DNA of 64,000 nucleotides from Eretmocerus hayati (lineage: Eukaryota; Arthropoda; Insecta; Hymenoptera; Aphelinidae): positions 12,283,268 to 12,347,267 of the forward strand of contig CM056744.1 of assembly GCA_029851415.1 (NCBI GenBank). The letters run 5' to 3'. The translations under genes and the position numbers were made by a program. The notes under the pieces are model-generated. The model did no database searches and was not told the origin of the DNA. It was given only the letters and a program-made list of their open reading frames with translations. Below are positions 24,214 through 37,751 of the stretch, one piece after another (the first letter of the stretch is position 1; the number at the start of each line of letters is the position of its first letter).

Positions 24214-27200
24214 GTAAAAAATCTGAAATTAGAAATTTGACATCTTTTTACTCTACACCTCGATTGGGTGTTTTGAAGTTTTTGGAATGATTCTTGTAAA
24301 ATTTTTCATCCCCACACACTGATTTTTTTAATCGTTTTAGATTCTGTTTTCATTCCATATCAAAGTTAACACCTTTTTCTGTCCCTGTTTATCTTTGAAT
24401 TATGGACAATTATGCTGGAAAGATTAATGAACTACTCTTATTTTAAAAATCAGCCAGTATGATAAAATGTGATAGAAATCCTCATTTGAAGCTATGTTCA
24501 CGAGTATCATCTCGTCAAAGTAGAATCTGCAATCAGCCAAGGTGCGTGAATATAATGCGCTTTCCATTGAGTACACCAGACCGCAAAAGAATACACCAGC
24601 AATTCTCGGTTAACCACAAAATCGACGTATGTCATCGAGTACTGAAGAGTCCACGAGGCGCAATGAGCTTCGTGGTAATTAATTACACAGTCTCTCGACT
24701 TATTGTAAACTACGCCGAGCTTGCACATTCCCTCACGGTCGTTCCTACCTTTGATTTTGATTTATGGAAAACTATTTTTTTTTACAACTTAAGCTGCTTG
24801 GCAAATAGGTGTTGCGCAAAATCATTTGACTAATTTCATTTTAATTATTGAAGAATTTCAAGAAATTCGAGAATCCTATTCTCCACAGTGGCATGATCGA
24901 GCTCGCAAAAATGACGAAGGAATCACTATTTTGGATAGAGCTTGATATAAGTGATGAATCTTCACTAGCCTTATGAATCGCATGTATTATTACGACAAAA
25001 AGGTAACACTTTTTTGGAAACACTTCACCTATGTGACTCATTTTGTATATTTTAACAAGATTGCGATAATTTTTGCAATCATAGCAAAACACTGCGCGTC
25101 AAAATATCAATCCGACTTTGAAAGATGAGTTATGACATTACACGATCGAGTATAAGATACGATGTAATCTTGAACTCTTGTACGGTCACAAATGATGCGA
25201 GCATCTATAATTATTCATGACTGCTGCGATAAGGTTTAAAAAAGTGCCCAGAATCAGCAGTATCTCTTTGGAATGCGTAAATCTGAGGCAGTAAACTTGA
25301 CAGATCAAACGGTACCGCTTTGACAAGATTTGCATGATTCATACTTAATATCAGTTGATTGAAAAGTTTCATTTGCTATCTCAAGATATGTTTACTTTTT
25401 TTTTCATTAGCGAATGCATAGTTTTGATTGCTGATATGTAATGTGCTTGGTGCCGATATTTCCTTTGGGTCAACTATTTTCCGAACAAAGCACGTCTTGG
25501 TTTGCGACTCTTTGGGGACTCAACCCAGATGACATGATGAGTTCTCAAATGACATATCAGACAAGGTATGAATTCTTTCATTTTGTAGAGGTCATTGGGT
25601 AGAAGATGATCTATTTACTGAACGGAATATACAAGAAGGGTGCTAAAAAGGCTTTTTATAAAGTTGATGAGAATTTTATTTTAGAATGTGATGGCGTAGT
25701 GTCTGAGGATATGTTGATTGAATGATATTTACCTCAATTAGCTTGAGATCCTTCAGAGCTCAGAGCGGATGCCATAACGTTAGATTGTTGGTTTTGTGAT
25801 GGTATAAGGATCTAAAAGCGGATCATTAGTATCAAACGCGATCCCTAACGGATAGTTAAATTCCTGGTAGCCTTCCTAAATGTCGTGAGAAGCTTTTGCA
25901 ATTCACTCTTATTCATGTTCTGCCATTTCCTTAATTCATGTGAATCTTTATAACGGACTTGAATACGCTATTTGTGATTTAAGTTTCAAAGAATCGTGTC
26001 GTTTTTCAGGATAGTGGGGTCCTTTTTATCATGTAATGACTAACTAGCAGTAGCAGTATATAGTGCCCAATTAAAATTTCAAATATTCTATGATGATTTT
26101 CATTGAATCTATTGAGAATCAGCAAAATATTTCTGTCGATTTTCGGGAAATCAAGAAATTCCTTAATGTCATGAATTAATCTTAATGTAACCATCGTTTA
26201 TAAGACAAACAGTGGAAAATAGAAAAAATATTTCAAAATATTGCAATGCAAATTTTTTCATCTTTCTGTGGTGCAATCGTGATGGTTCCAGTATCATGAG
26301 ATTATCATGATTATTGAGCAAGTTATGAAGATTTTGAGGATTCCATAACAGATTTTTCGATAGAGATTTCAATTTTCAAACCGGTAGCTTCGAACCATGG
26401 AGAAATATCTCCACACTTCGGTCAAAAAAAAAAAATATTCCTACCAAAATGTAACCTTATCTTCAGTAGGAAGCACAACTCCTCACATTTTCACCATCTC
26501 CCTATCTACACCATCACACTGCGATACAAGAATGAATAAGACATACAAAGAAGCAAAGGTAACAAAGATAGCCAGATATCTACACAAATGTCACACTCGT
26601 GTCTGGAGATCTCATAACCCAGATGATCTCAACCCATCTCTGACTCTATCTCACACACATGTAACTCCTCTCAAGCATAGAGATCTATTTTCAAGCCGCA
26701 AAAGACCGGATTTAAAGCTTTAGTACCGAAAAGTCCAGATCACAAAAGGATAACATAAAAGAAAAAAGAATCATTGCCACCATTGCGAAAGACAGACATG
26801 GAATCTGGACTACCGTTAGCCTCTCTGGTTTTGTACGTGATGTCCAAGTCTGGTTATATACATATATATAATATGTACCGCGAGTTTATCCTCTGGGATA
26901 TGTGATTGGAGTGCATTTGTACAAGTGAGTAGTAAGTAAGTAAGGCGGCGTCTTGGCGAGGAATGCGTGCGTATATAAATGGACTGCAGTTCGAGATTCT
27001 TGATATTGTGTTTGACTCTTGGGTGGGTCTGTCTCGTCTTAATCGATATTTTTTTTTCGATTTGATTATCGAAGCTTGATCATGATGAATTTTGATTTTG
27101 ATGAGTTGATTCGGTAGTATTGTGACGGATTTTGTCTGAATGATCAATTTCAGAGTTCCGCAAGGGGTTAATGTTTATTTTTATCATTCCTTGATTGTCT

Positions 27201-30200
27201 CGATCGATTGTTTGTAAATTCTCGTAAATTCAGTTCCTCATCAGATTATTCATTCAAGATTATTGAGGCATTAATGAACTGCATTCGATTACAATCGAAA
27301 TTGTCCACAGTCAGGCATGATACAATAATTTTGAAAATGGTCACGTTCCGACGATACTTGTATCTTACGCAGATATCCGAACCGTCTCGACGATTGACAG
27401 TAATGTGCGTGCCGAATCGAATTAGGGCTCTTGATCGCAGCACAAAACCATCAGTTTCATCTCTATTCGTCAAATTCTTTTGTATGAAAATATTTGTGAA
27501 TTCCTGTGTCTAAATATCTTCTCCAAATCAAATATCAGTGGAATAATCAACGAAAGGTCGGACATTATCAAAATCTGAACTGTTACACATGAATGACGCA
27601 ATGGTAAAGCAACGATGCTCAAAAATGCCATTACGTCTACATACTTATAAGACACAGACTCCACATAAACGACGATAATATCGATTGCAAAGAATGTACT
27701 TTCTCCTTCTCGACTTTTCCAAGTATCAAACGTATTTATCTCAATTCCTATCTCAATCGTATCCGATCGCCAGTCTTATCTTGAATCAACTTTTTTTCTT
27801 TGTCTGGACCACTTATATGCTTCTGTATATATTCTTTAGATTTAAAACTAGAGTAGCCTAAACTCATGTGATACATTATCAGTTTGTATGGAATTGCGTG
27901 TACATATATCGAATCTCGCCCTCGCACTGGATTGTAAGTATAGACTCGTTCATTAATTTTGATCTGAAAATTACGCGGTACCTGTTGCGGCATATAAATT
28001 ACCAGTTAGGGATTTTTCTGCGAAAATTTTAGAACTATAGATTTCAAACAAATTTTTTCGGTTAGTGATTCAATACTCAAATATAAATTTCGACATGTTT
28101 GATACATTTAGTAAAAGTTGAATGGTGTATGATGTAAGATTCTAGAATAGAAACGATTTTTCATTGGAAATCTGGCGTTTCTTTCCCAAGTTGCTTTTCA
28201 ATTATAGTTGACAGGTGTCGTAAATTTTGAAATTTCAATTAAATGGATCATATCGATTATAGACGACTCCTAGATTTTATTTCCAATATTCTGAATCATT
28301 TTGTGGACGAAAAAATGATCTTGATTAACTGTTGATGCTTTTCAGGAAATCATTCAAATGTTCAGTATCTCATTTGTATTGGACTCACATATTTTTGAAA
28401 TCGCAGATTCTAAGATTAAAAAGTATTCCAACCACTGGGGAGAAAAAATTCACTTGTAAAATTTCAAAATGTGTCGCCCATTAACGGATTGGCATTTGGT
28501 GATTCGTATCACGTGTAACAACAAGTAAAGGCCAAAGTCGTTCATGTCGTACATGACTGGACTCTTGGCAGTTTTGTACGAGCTGGAAAAAAGTGAACCA
28601 CGTGAACAACATTTCCGTTCCAAATTCCATGCCAGTTTTTTTTTGAGATTTCGGCCACAGGATTGCAGAGTGACTCCACCTTTGAATAACATACATCTTG
28701 AATGTATAAGACCTCGTAGAGCGAGTTTCGTAAATCTAGGTTTATGGTGACAAGTTTTACCCAAGATTTGTTTCAGATTTATTACACGTTCTGCAAGAAA
28801 TTGTATCTCGGTAGCTCTTCTTTCATCTTGAAAAGTAGCCAATAATTCTATAGGTCTTTGCTATCAATCAACTAAACTTTTTTTCACTCATTCATTTTTA
28901 TCTTCAAACTATTTACTGTTTTGTAGTCATTGACTTAGGCTGAACTTATCACTGTGAGGCTATTCAAGCTCCGAATTTCTTTTTCAAGAATCTTACAGAT
29001 CATAATTTTTTACTAAGAATATATAGTTCATCAAAATTAACAAAAAATGTAAAATCTCACCAAGAATCTCGAGCGCATTTGTGCATAAAAATCCACTTCT
29101 ACGACCTTGAAAAGTAAAATTCCTCACCGGTTGAACCTCGGGTTGAACAGATATTCTTCTCAGGCTTTACATATAGCATAGCTCAATCCTCTTGCAATGG
29201 GCGGATTCCTGCACGCAAGCGACTTTTATTCTTCCTAATCTTTTCGTCTTTCTTCCTCACTCTTAGCTTTGCGGGGGCGTATAATACGACCCACCGGTCA
29301 CAAATGATCTAGCAAACCTGGCACATACCACTTTTTTCACTTTGTAAAAGTGTATGTATGTATGTATTTATGTATCATGCCCACACGTTGTTCCTCATAT
29401 GGAAACTGACTGATGAGAGAAGATGTATGAGTTGCTTTACTCATAGGATGATATGAGGTCCATAAGATCCACCGCTGTAATTTTCAAAGCTCATCTTGGG
29501 AGGGAAAAAGCCGTGTGGTGATGTGGACGCTCATCATTTTGCACGCTTTCATCATTCGTATGAGTGTGTGTATGGCTTATAATGCAATTATTACTAGCCA
29601 CACAGGTGGTTGTAATTCTTGTGATGAGTATTTTGATACGTGAACCGTTCGGTTTGCTTTGAATTTGAAATTTTTAATTCGAGAGCGGTGTGAAAATTGG
29701 AATTTTTTCTCTGGAAGAATCAGGAGAGAATGAGTTTTTTGTGATTGGAAGATACTTGATTTGGATGAGTGGAAAATTCTGGTACCAATTCTTTTCGTCT
29801 GTCTGAGCTGATTCGAAAATCTGTAGAATCATGTAATCATTTTGGAATAGTGTGTGGCGAGGTGTGAGGTCCTAGGCATTAAAGAATTGCTTCTCACTAA
29901 TCGAGGTCTCCTTCCTTGAGGGTTTCTTTTGATACTTACAAAAATTTGTGATTTTGATAGGAAAGAAGTGATCAGAGTTATTGGGAAAAAGTTTTACCTT
30001 CCAAATGCCAACAAAATTTTTAAGTTATTGATGGCTATTTCATAAAAATGTATCGATTCCTGGGTTCATGATTTCTTGAGCTCCATGACCGAGAATTGCC
30101 TGAAGCATTCTGCACCAAGAGTCAAAATTTCTCAACTCCATTTTCAGCTTAGCAAATTTGAAAATTGAAGGTAAATATGGCCATAAGTCATATACTCCAA

Positions 30201-30648
30201 CTCCCACTTGACTGCACGCACCTAATACAACGTACATAAATATCTCACTACTTCAAAATCTTCCACACTTTTCGCTCCTGACACACTACAAATATCTGCC
30301 TAAGCAACTTCGTCATTGCATACCTCAGAATCAAAGAAGACAGTTCAACATTATTCCATGCGCGCTATGGCATAATAAACCATATTTAAAATGACCCAAG
30401 TGGCCTGTGAATTAATTTTCTCACCTATAAGTGCGTCTGTAAGTATGACTGCCACGAAGGAGTGGCACAAAGTATTTTATATACAGTCGCACCTAGAGAC
30501 TTTTCCAATTTACCGCGAGACCTGCATTGCCCCCCACATGCAAATCATGTCTATATATGTTGGTAAAACTGGACCCGTTCGAATGCTGAATTTACGAGAA
30601 ACGTGTGTGTCAAAATGCCGTATGTTCGCGGTGTTTGTGGTTTTGCAG
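24214..30648. other. AT-rich stretch, no firm gene
   Basis: No supported plus-strand exon. One minus-strand open frame is listed separately (28450-28860). Short microsatellites (GTAA near 26934, GTAT at 29351-29367) and T-rich tracts are the only other structure seen. Confidence 0.55.
28450..28860 (-). CDS. Possible coding fragment, unknown product
   Basis: The minus-strand frame is open for about 136 codons from just after a TAG to a TGA. The upstream end has no ATG. The first part is strongly helix-prone and mixed-charge (IELLATFQDERRATEIQF, then LAERVINLKQILGK), and the rest is basic with several cysteines (TCHHKPRF, SRCMLF, RKCCSRG). No family recognised. A GTAAAA after the helical part (TTGG-GTAAAA) could be a donor, giving an exon of about 34 codons. 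The acceptor side has little pyrimidine tract. The minus orientation disagrees with the recursive-splice-like sites. Confidence 0.15.
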   Translation of the reverse strand, partial: QRPIELLATFQDERRATEIQFLAERVINLKQILGKTCHHKPRFTKLALRGLIHSRCMLFKGGVTLQSCGRNLKKKLAWNLERKCCSRGSLFSSSYKTAKSPVMYDMNDFGLYLLLHVIRITKCQSVNGRHILKFYK

Positions 30649-30739
30649 GCGTGAGACTGCATGTATATCTGTCGAACGAATTTCGTCACTGACTTTACAG
30701 TTCAAATTGCGAAATCTTAGAATTGCATCTTGGTTGAAA
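30649..30739 (+). CDS. Weak candidate exon, 91 bp
   Basis: GGTTTTGCAG ends at 30648. It is followed by one base and 30 open codons (RETACISVERISSLTLQF, then KLRNLRIASWLK) and by AAA-GTAACT with the GT at 30740. The frame stays open beyond the donor for about 33 codons of hydrophobic sequence. Both splice borders are only fair. The starting phase would accept the end of candidate 24146-24213, which is weak extra support at best. Confidence 0.13.
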
Positions 30740-32054
30740 GTAACTTGCCAGGATTTTTTTGTGAACACGGTAGACATTTTGGGACTTTTTTTCATGAATT
30801 TGTTCTCGATGGCTATCTTTTTGGATGATAGTACGTGAGAAATTGTCATTACTATTTTTACGTCTGCAAAAATTATCGTTGAGTTAAATCGAACCTTTTG
30901 TTCATTTCTCATTTCCGGTAAAAATCCTTCCTCAAGATGAATACAATTTTGAACATTCGATAGTCATATATAGGCTGGTGGTCACGAGGTTGTAGGAAAA
31001 TTTAAGCAAATTCGGTTTATTTTAACGGTTATAGGCCAAGAATTGACCATTTTATGTTTGAATTCGCTGGAGTTGATATAGAATGTCTACTGAGGTATTA
31101 TGATATCCGCTACATAATTATGAACTGTTATACTTTCTAGTCGTCTACCTCGACAATTATAACCAATCAAAACTTATGAATATTCTACCTATACACAACA
31201 AGCCTCAAAATACATCGTAAAAGCTCTCTCAACCAAAAAAATTGAATTACAAAAACCGTTAAAAAATGTTTTATTGTACGCAAATCTGGATCCGCGAATG
31301 TACATCTCAACTTTCAATTCATAAAATTTTGCAAGCAAAGCCCGCGTTAAAATCACCCACGTCCCGTATTTACGAGTTCGAAAGTCTCAAAAGATACCTC
31401 CCATCATAACAGAACCTTAACCAGCCTCAAATTTCACCCGGAAATGATCAAATAATGGACCGCTATCTCAAAAATGAAGAAAAAAAAAAAAAATACGGCT
31501 AAATTGGATGACATCGACCTTGCCTTGATGACCCATTATTTCTCACCTTACCGTCAGATGAACATACATACAGAAACCGAAAGTAGAATTAATCTGATAA
31601 ATTTTCAAGCCTGAACAGATATTACAAAACTTTCATGATTGATTTCGGTTTCTCGACACGAATCGATTTGCTAAAAGTAATGAGCCCAAACGGTAGCACT
31701 GTATATATTTGTAATAACACCTTTACGAAAATGGAATAAAAAAACGTGATGTCGAAATCGATATTTTACTCCACCTCAATCTTACCTGGAACTCGATGCA
31801 TTAACAAAAAAATAAAAGCCAAAGAGATTATCCCGTGAAGTTCTTCTTCCAGGTGCCTGTATATGAGTGTACCTATATTTTAATGTATGTCCAGAACTTG
31901 GATATTTTTGCACTGCTGATGTTGGTGCAATGCGATAATTACGGGATCGCTTTTCTGGTTTGGAATTTATTCGACTTGGTGGATTGTGGACATATACTCG
32001 TACACACTTTTACTTTTACTTGGGTTCTTGCTCTTGTGATTATCCATACTTTTC

Positions 32055-32102
<48 letters not shown>

Positions 32103-33797
32103 GGTCCAGGAGTATATTATACTCCAATGGGACCGGGTATATAGCTTCGTTAATTTAATGTGCCAACTCGTATAGCTGTTATTGCCACCGAGGACCTTTT
32201 CACTTTCACCGGACTCCGAGCTTGATGCGATTTTGATGAGTGAAACGCAAATTTTTCGGAAGTCATGTGCTATTCGTTACGCGAGATTCTCCTATACGAG
32301 GAAGTTATACATATGTCCAAGGACAATGAGGTGGTTGTAAAAAATTCGAGCCGGGAAGTAAATTTCGAATCTCTGCTAAGGTTGAAGGACAAATTGAGTG
32401 TAGGATGAATCCCACCAGTGGTATCAGCATCATGTTCTTTTGGACAAAGTTCTTCAGTACGCTCAGGTTCTTCCACAGGGGGATAAATGTTTGTGGAAAG
32501 TTGAGTTTAATTTCAAAAACTGTAGAAATATCTTGGAGAGTCGATTAGAATTGGAGAAAATTCTCATTCAACTTATTCTTTCTTTATTTCTTGTTAATGC
32601 ATCTTCAACCTTTTTTGAGGTTATTTTGCTGCACCAAATTATTGCGGTGCCATCGAAGAATTGACTTTTATATGAAAATTTTCCGCAAGATCCAGGTTGG
32701 TTCCAGTCAAAAATCGACAACCCATGCCTTAATTTGTGGCCGAGTTTGTGACTTATTAAGCTTTGCATCGGACATTTTTCTATTTTATTCGAACATGCTG
32801 ACTAGTCGATAAATGAGATGGTGAAAGAATTATTTCCATCAGATTGTAAAATTTCATAACGGATAATTCCTTCTGCCAAGCTATGTTCACAATCTGGAAA
32901 CAAAAAATAATCAGATTAAAATTCTTGAACTATAAGCCGATTCTCAAGATCCAAATCATTTACAAAAAAATTCACTTGGAAGTCAAGAGAGGAAAATCCA
33001 TCGACTACATTGGCAACCTCCAGAAGATTACTCCAAAGACTTTCGCACAATATTCTCATCCTTTGGAATCCAACTCCGCAATCATGCCATGCGTAAAGGT
33101 AACAGTATGCACATATACATATCTCGGTATCCTTATCGTTGCAGCAAGAGTAATAAAATTCTCTTGCATAATCGTCTGTATATAAATGTATATACGCACG
33201 TTGGTATGAAGTAAGAAGAAGAAGGTGCATCGAAGCTTTTTTCTCCCGCGCTCTCTTTTATTTTTAGAGAAATAAGAAGGAGATGGACATTCCCTTGACT
33301 ATATACATATCAGATACACATGCAACAACTTGGCTTTTCGACACTTTATTGCCCGGTATTATACAAGTGGAAGTATGTGCATCAACGATATACACGCGAA
33401 GGAGTTTCTCTATGGCCTTTTTGAATCGTTTCGGTTTTTGCAGTCCGTCGACGAATATAAAAGGCGTGTACCACACTTTGGAAAACTTTTGAAATGCACC
33501 GTCGATGGAATTTGATGAGATGCTGTCTAAGCTTCTTGTTTTGATCGTTTTGAGAAATTGATGTTTGATTCGGCATTCGCTTGCTTTGGATTTTCTATTT
33601 TGAGTAGTTTTCGTCTGAGGTCAGTTTCGGCGACTTGCCTCGTATATATGATAGAAATCGGTCTGATGGGATTTTGAGGTATTTTATATTGCTCAACAGG
33701 GTGTAATCATTTTTTTTTCTTTTAACACTTGCCTTTTCGAATGTGATTACAACATAATCAAGTTCTGATACTCATGATTGGTTCCTGGTATCTAAAC
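30740..33797. other. AT-rich stretch with (TG)n, no firm gene
   Basis: Contains an A14 run at 31480-31493 and the (TG)n tract. At 31834-31851 TTCTTCTTCCAG precedes a plus-strand frame rich in hydrophobic residues (FALLMLV, WVLALVIIHTF) that runs into the (TG)n tract. T-rich DNA gives such sequence by chance, and no donor was found. Confidence 0.55.
32057..32101. repeat. (TG)n microsatellite, about 22 units
   Basis: An uninterrupted alternating TG run, the longest pure microsatellite of the window. It can adopt left-handed DNA and is likely polymorphic in length. Confidence 0.97.
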
Positions 33798-34242
33798 CCA
33801 TGTAGAACATAAAGTTCCATGAACATATATGATCAGGTATAAAAGCGGTTTGAAAATTTATCATTTCTATTCCGGAAAGACGTGATATACTAATTTACGA
33901 CTGGTGTAATATCAATACCTCACAGGATTGATCAGACGTCACTTAGAAAAACCTTTTTCGGAGTCATTTTCAGGTTTTGAACATTTGAAGCGGCGAAGAG
34001 AATGGTTTCGTAAAAAATCTCACTTTTCTGAAACTCGAGACCGACTCTTGGGAAGATTTTTCTTCCGGAGTATATGGTCAGTATCGTGACCTATTGATGT
34101 TAGAATAGGTTTGAATCAATATATCTCGACTTTCTGGAATAAAAAAAAATGGTTGAAATGGTTTTACGTATGATCATATAAGACCATGGAACCCTCGGAT
34201 TCCATGATCATGTATGTTCATGGAATCGTATGTTTTACATGG
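33798..34242. mobile_element. Inverted-end element, 445 bp, possible MITE
   Basis: A 38-bp left end (33798-33835, beginning CCATGTAGAACATAAAGTTC) matches the inverse of 34205-34242 with about six mismatches. The right side also holds extra inverted copies of CATGGAA/TTCCATG (34194-34224). The interior of about 370 bp encodes nothing recognisable. No target duplication is evident. A non-autonomous DNA transposon is the simplest reading. Confidence 0.6.
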
Positions 34243-35789
34243 CAAATGTAAGGTCTAATAATCTGGTTTCCCATCATTCACCCAGAAATGAAAACGAAGG
34301 GTGAATTTACACGTAAGAGTCTGATTTTGATGATAATTTCTAGAGATTTTTCTCGAGTGTTCCAATTCAAACTCGGACATGATTTTGATCAATTCTTGAT
34401 GAAATTTTCGATAAATTATTATATTTTGGAAATGACAAAAGATCGATGCAACCTCAGACTTTTCTAGCCAAGTATTTAATTCAAGATTGAAAATCGTATA
34501 AATTACGGATTCGTACATACTCTAAATATTTCCTGGAAAAAATGAAAAAAAGTTTGAGCATCCATAATTCTATTATCTATCATTCATATTACGATGCAAG
34601 CTCAGTTACATCCAACGAAGAGAATATATATTGATGTAATGATGTCTTAGTAAAAGCTCTGACCAACGCAATCCGATATTGAATCAGAATTGTACACATT
34701 CCTCTAAAGCGGAACAATATCATCGTAACTCAATAATTTCACGATAAATAGCTTTCTATTGAACTTGTAATGCTCCATTACCTAAAGAAGGAAATATTTT
34801 TCAAACACGATCTAAAACAATTACATACATACTCCGCCACAAAAATTGCACAATGAACAAATGCACACACACACACACATACTTACATAGATATATTTAA
34901 CAATACTATGTGATATAGCGGTGTGTTAAACGACAGCTCAGGATATATATCTTCTAGTTCTGATTTTGACCAAGCCACGGAAATTCTCTAACCGAATTTA
35001 TATAATACCTTTCGGGACACTTCGATCTTTAAGTATGTGAATTATGTCTATCTGAGAGAGTTTGATCCTGTATGTATGTAAATACCTATATGTTGAGTTC
35101 TATAACGTCATACCAACCGTACAATCCAATTTCAATAGCTCATTAGAGGCGCAGCCAGATTATATGCTCCATCATATACGAGTATTATGGCAGACACGGT
35201 GTTTTACGTAAGCTTCTCGGACGTGGTAAAACAATTCAAGGGAAAGAGGTATCACTATCTCAGGAAGGAACTGAGATGCGATCTATTTCTGATAATTTAG
35301 CATGGTTTGGGTTTTTATCATTAAATGACATACCTAAACAGTCGTGGGTTGATGGACAGGACTCTGTACTTTGATACTTAATATATCCTCAAGCATCGCA
35401 CTGCTGTTGTGATTTTCATCACAGATTGAATTAGAATTGAAAATTTCCATGCTATTGTAGCAGATAACAAACCTTCCAAAAATTGAAAGTATCGATTTCT
35501 GGATCATTAGGGCTGTTCATCACTACTCATTCAAACTATAATACATGCTTTGCAAATTCCCGAGTACACTTTTGAAACGAGATTCAAGTGTAGTTGAAAA
35601 TTTAACGTCAGCAGCTCAATTTGATTAATTTCTATCTTTTAGATAAATGAGTTTCCAGCTTTTTAGATATTTCAAACTTACATTCATGTATATGTTGGGT
35701 TTATCTCGGACTTTCTTTAACTTCACCCCATGAAGAAAAGCTCAATCGATACATGATTGAAATAATGCCCCGACAATCCATTATGACCA
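34243..35789. other. AT-rich stretch, no gene seen
   Basis: Only a short (CA)8 run at 34864-34879 stands out. No exon or RNA gene supported. Confidence 0.6.
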
Positions 35790-36275
35790 CGCGCGCGCGC
35801 GTGCACATACATAACACACACACGCCACACACCCTACATACACTAACACACCACACGCTCTACACAAACTACATACACACACCTTACGAATATTAAAAAC
35901 ACTACACATATCACACACCTCTCCATACACATGACACACCCTACACATAATTTACACACTATCCACCCTCTCACACACACACACACACACTACGCACTAC
36001 ACACACCACACGCAATACACCCACTCCACACTCACGCTACACACCCTAAAAGCACTACACACCACACGCTCCACACAAACTACACACACACACACACACA
36101 CATTACACGCCCTACAAACACTACAGACACTACACACACCACACACACCACACACACCACACGCACTACTTACACTACACACTCATGCTACAAACCCTAA
36201 AATGCTGCACACACCACATCCACTACACGAACTACACACACACACATACACTCCACACTACACACACTACATACA
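35790..36275. repeat. CA-rich minisatellite with (CG)6 edge
   Basis: Starts with an alternating CG run (35790-35801), then about 460 bp built from CACACAC, CTACACAC and CCACACGC units in irregular tandem order. The plus strand is almost free of G. Open frames on both strands here come from the low-complexity sequence and are not genes. Confidence 0.92.
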
Positions 36276-37651
36276 GACTTACATTCTGGAATGCTATTGA
36301 AAATGGGATTCGATATCGAAAAATTGATTCATTTCTTTTTCGAGACTGATCCCCTGGTTCTAATCTTAAAAGTCGAATCTTCCTTCTTCAAAATATTCCT
36401 CATCAATTTGAAAGTTTGATATACCCATGCTCGAATATTTGACTCAATAGTTTATTTTAGGAAAACCAACACCCTATAGATCTGAATCCTAACATACTTG
36501 ACATAACACCATACGTGCATCAGCTTGATCCATTCATCAATCCACCACCTCGTCATATATCTTCAATCTATAATACAACCCCTCTTTTCGAACTAGACCG
36601 GCATACCTAGCCAACAATCGAACTATTACACATACATACACATATTCACACATCCTTATACCATTTGTTCGTGTAATTGGCATCGCTCTGGATTAAAGCC
36701 TAAGAGAAAGTATCACTTATATATCAACGGGCTCCCCTAACGCGTCCAGGTGCTCTGATTTTCGTGCGACAATAATCGCTCGGGTCGGTCTGACCGTTTG
36801 CCACTTATACCACTCATACATACATATATGTATATGGGGTATAACTTCAGAACCTATAGTATGCGTTATAGTATTCCACCTATGTCGGGTGTATAGTATT
36901 AGAGTGTCCAAATTCCGTCTCGTGTGTTTTGACATGAGCCTCGCAGTATAGCCAGCGGCAAACGAATCTCACCGAGGTGTTTGAAAATATACCCCCGAGA
37001 TCTATAACTAGGTTACTTAGTGTATGGAGAGCAGATGATGTGTTTGATTCTGAAGTGGTTGTAATGGGATTGGATTTGATTGAGGGTTTAGAGTTCTATA
37101 GAAAGAATAAAAAAAAAATGCTCAAGCAGACTGTCGCGATTTTCAAATCTCCGTTTGATTATAGCGTGTGTCGGAGCTATTTTTTTTTTCCATCTGAATG
37201 ACTTGAAAAGAGTTGGAGACACGTGGGGATTATGTATGCACCCTGAATCTTATAACCGTGAATTATTTATACTCTGTGATTTAGAAATGAGAGGCGAGCA
37301 AAATTCTAGGTTATGTATGCTCTTCTGAGTAGGGATTATAGCGAGGAATGAGTATGAACTCCGATCATCTGATAAATTTTGATGATAGGTTTATGGCAAT
37401 GTTTAATTTGCTGGTGATTGAAGTCGATAGTGATTGGAAAGTGAAGTTAGAAAATATCCTTGTATGTATAAATATCGAGAATCTATCTTGAGCTCGTTTG
37501 GCGTGGAACAGAGGACTCTGAAGTTCAGGTTGAAAACGATTGTCGTCTTTAGAGGAGTCGAAAAACTGAATTAGCTTGATACTTTCAAAGTACTTGTGAT
37601 TTCATTACCTCGATTGCCTTCTAAACCTCGGTATTTTATATTTTATTGCAG
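36276..37651. other. AT-rich stretch, no gene seen
   Basis: Holds small palindromes (CGGTCTGACCG near 36786, TACATATATGTA near 36821) but no supported exon. The last 30 bp form the acceptor region of the candidate exon that follows: CTAAAC at 37621 and a T-rich tract to 37648. Confidence 0.55.
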
Positions 37652-37751
37652 TGTTAGAACTTCATTTGGAGGAGTGGAAACTCTGCCCGATAAAGTTTTC
37701 AAACAGATAATGGATGTAAAATTTATTCGACCTTCAATGAAATACGTGAAG
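37652..37751 (+). CDS. Best exon candidate, unknown product
   Basis: All parts of an internal exon are present in order: a branch-like CTAAAC at 37621-37626, a T-rich tract, TTGCAG ending at 37651, one base plus 33 open codons, and AAG-GTAAAG with the GT at 37752. A stronger donor, TTTTA-GTAAGT, lies at 37771 and would extend the exon to 119 bp in the same frame. The translation reads VRTSFGGVETLPDKVF, then KQIMDVKFIRPSMKYVK: balanced charge, no low complexity, no repeat. No family recognised. The branch-to-AG distance of about 27 nt is normal. It lies on the same strand as, and between, the two recursive-splice-like sites. With the longer donor, its end phase fits the start of the candidates at 46478 and 51912. 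It could be a rarely used cassette exon. Confidence 0.35.

Noticed and set aside
31834..32158. Membrane-protein-like frame after TTCTTCTTCCAG
   Set aside because: Hydrophobicity follows from T-rich DNA, the frame runs into the (TG)n tract and no donor is present. Mentioned only in the stretch entry.
35931..36200. Threonine/histidine-rich and cysteine/valine-rich frames
   Set aside because: They are translations of the CA minisatellite on the two strands.
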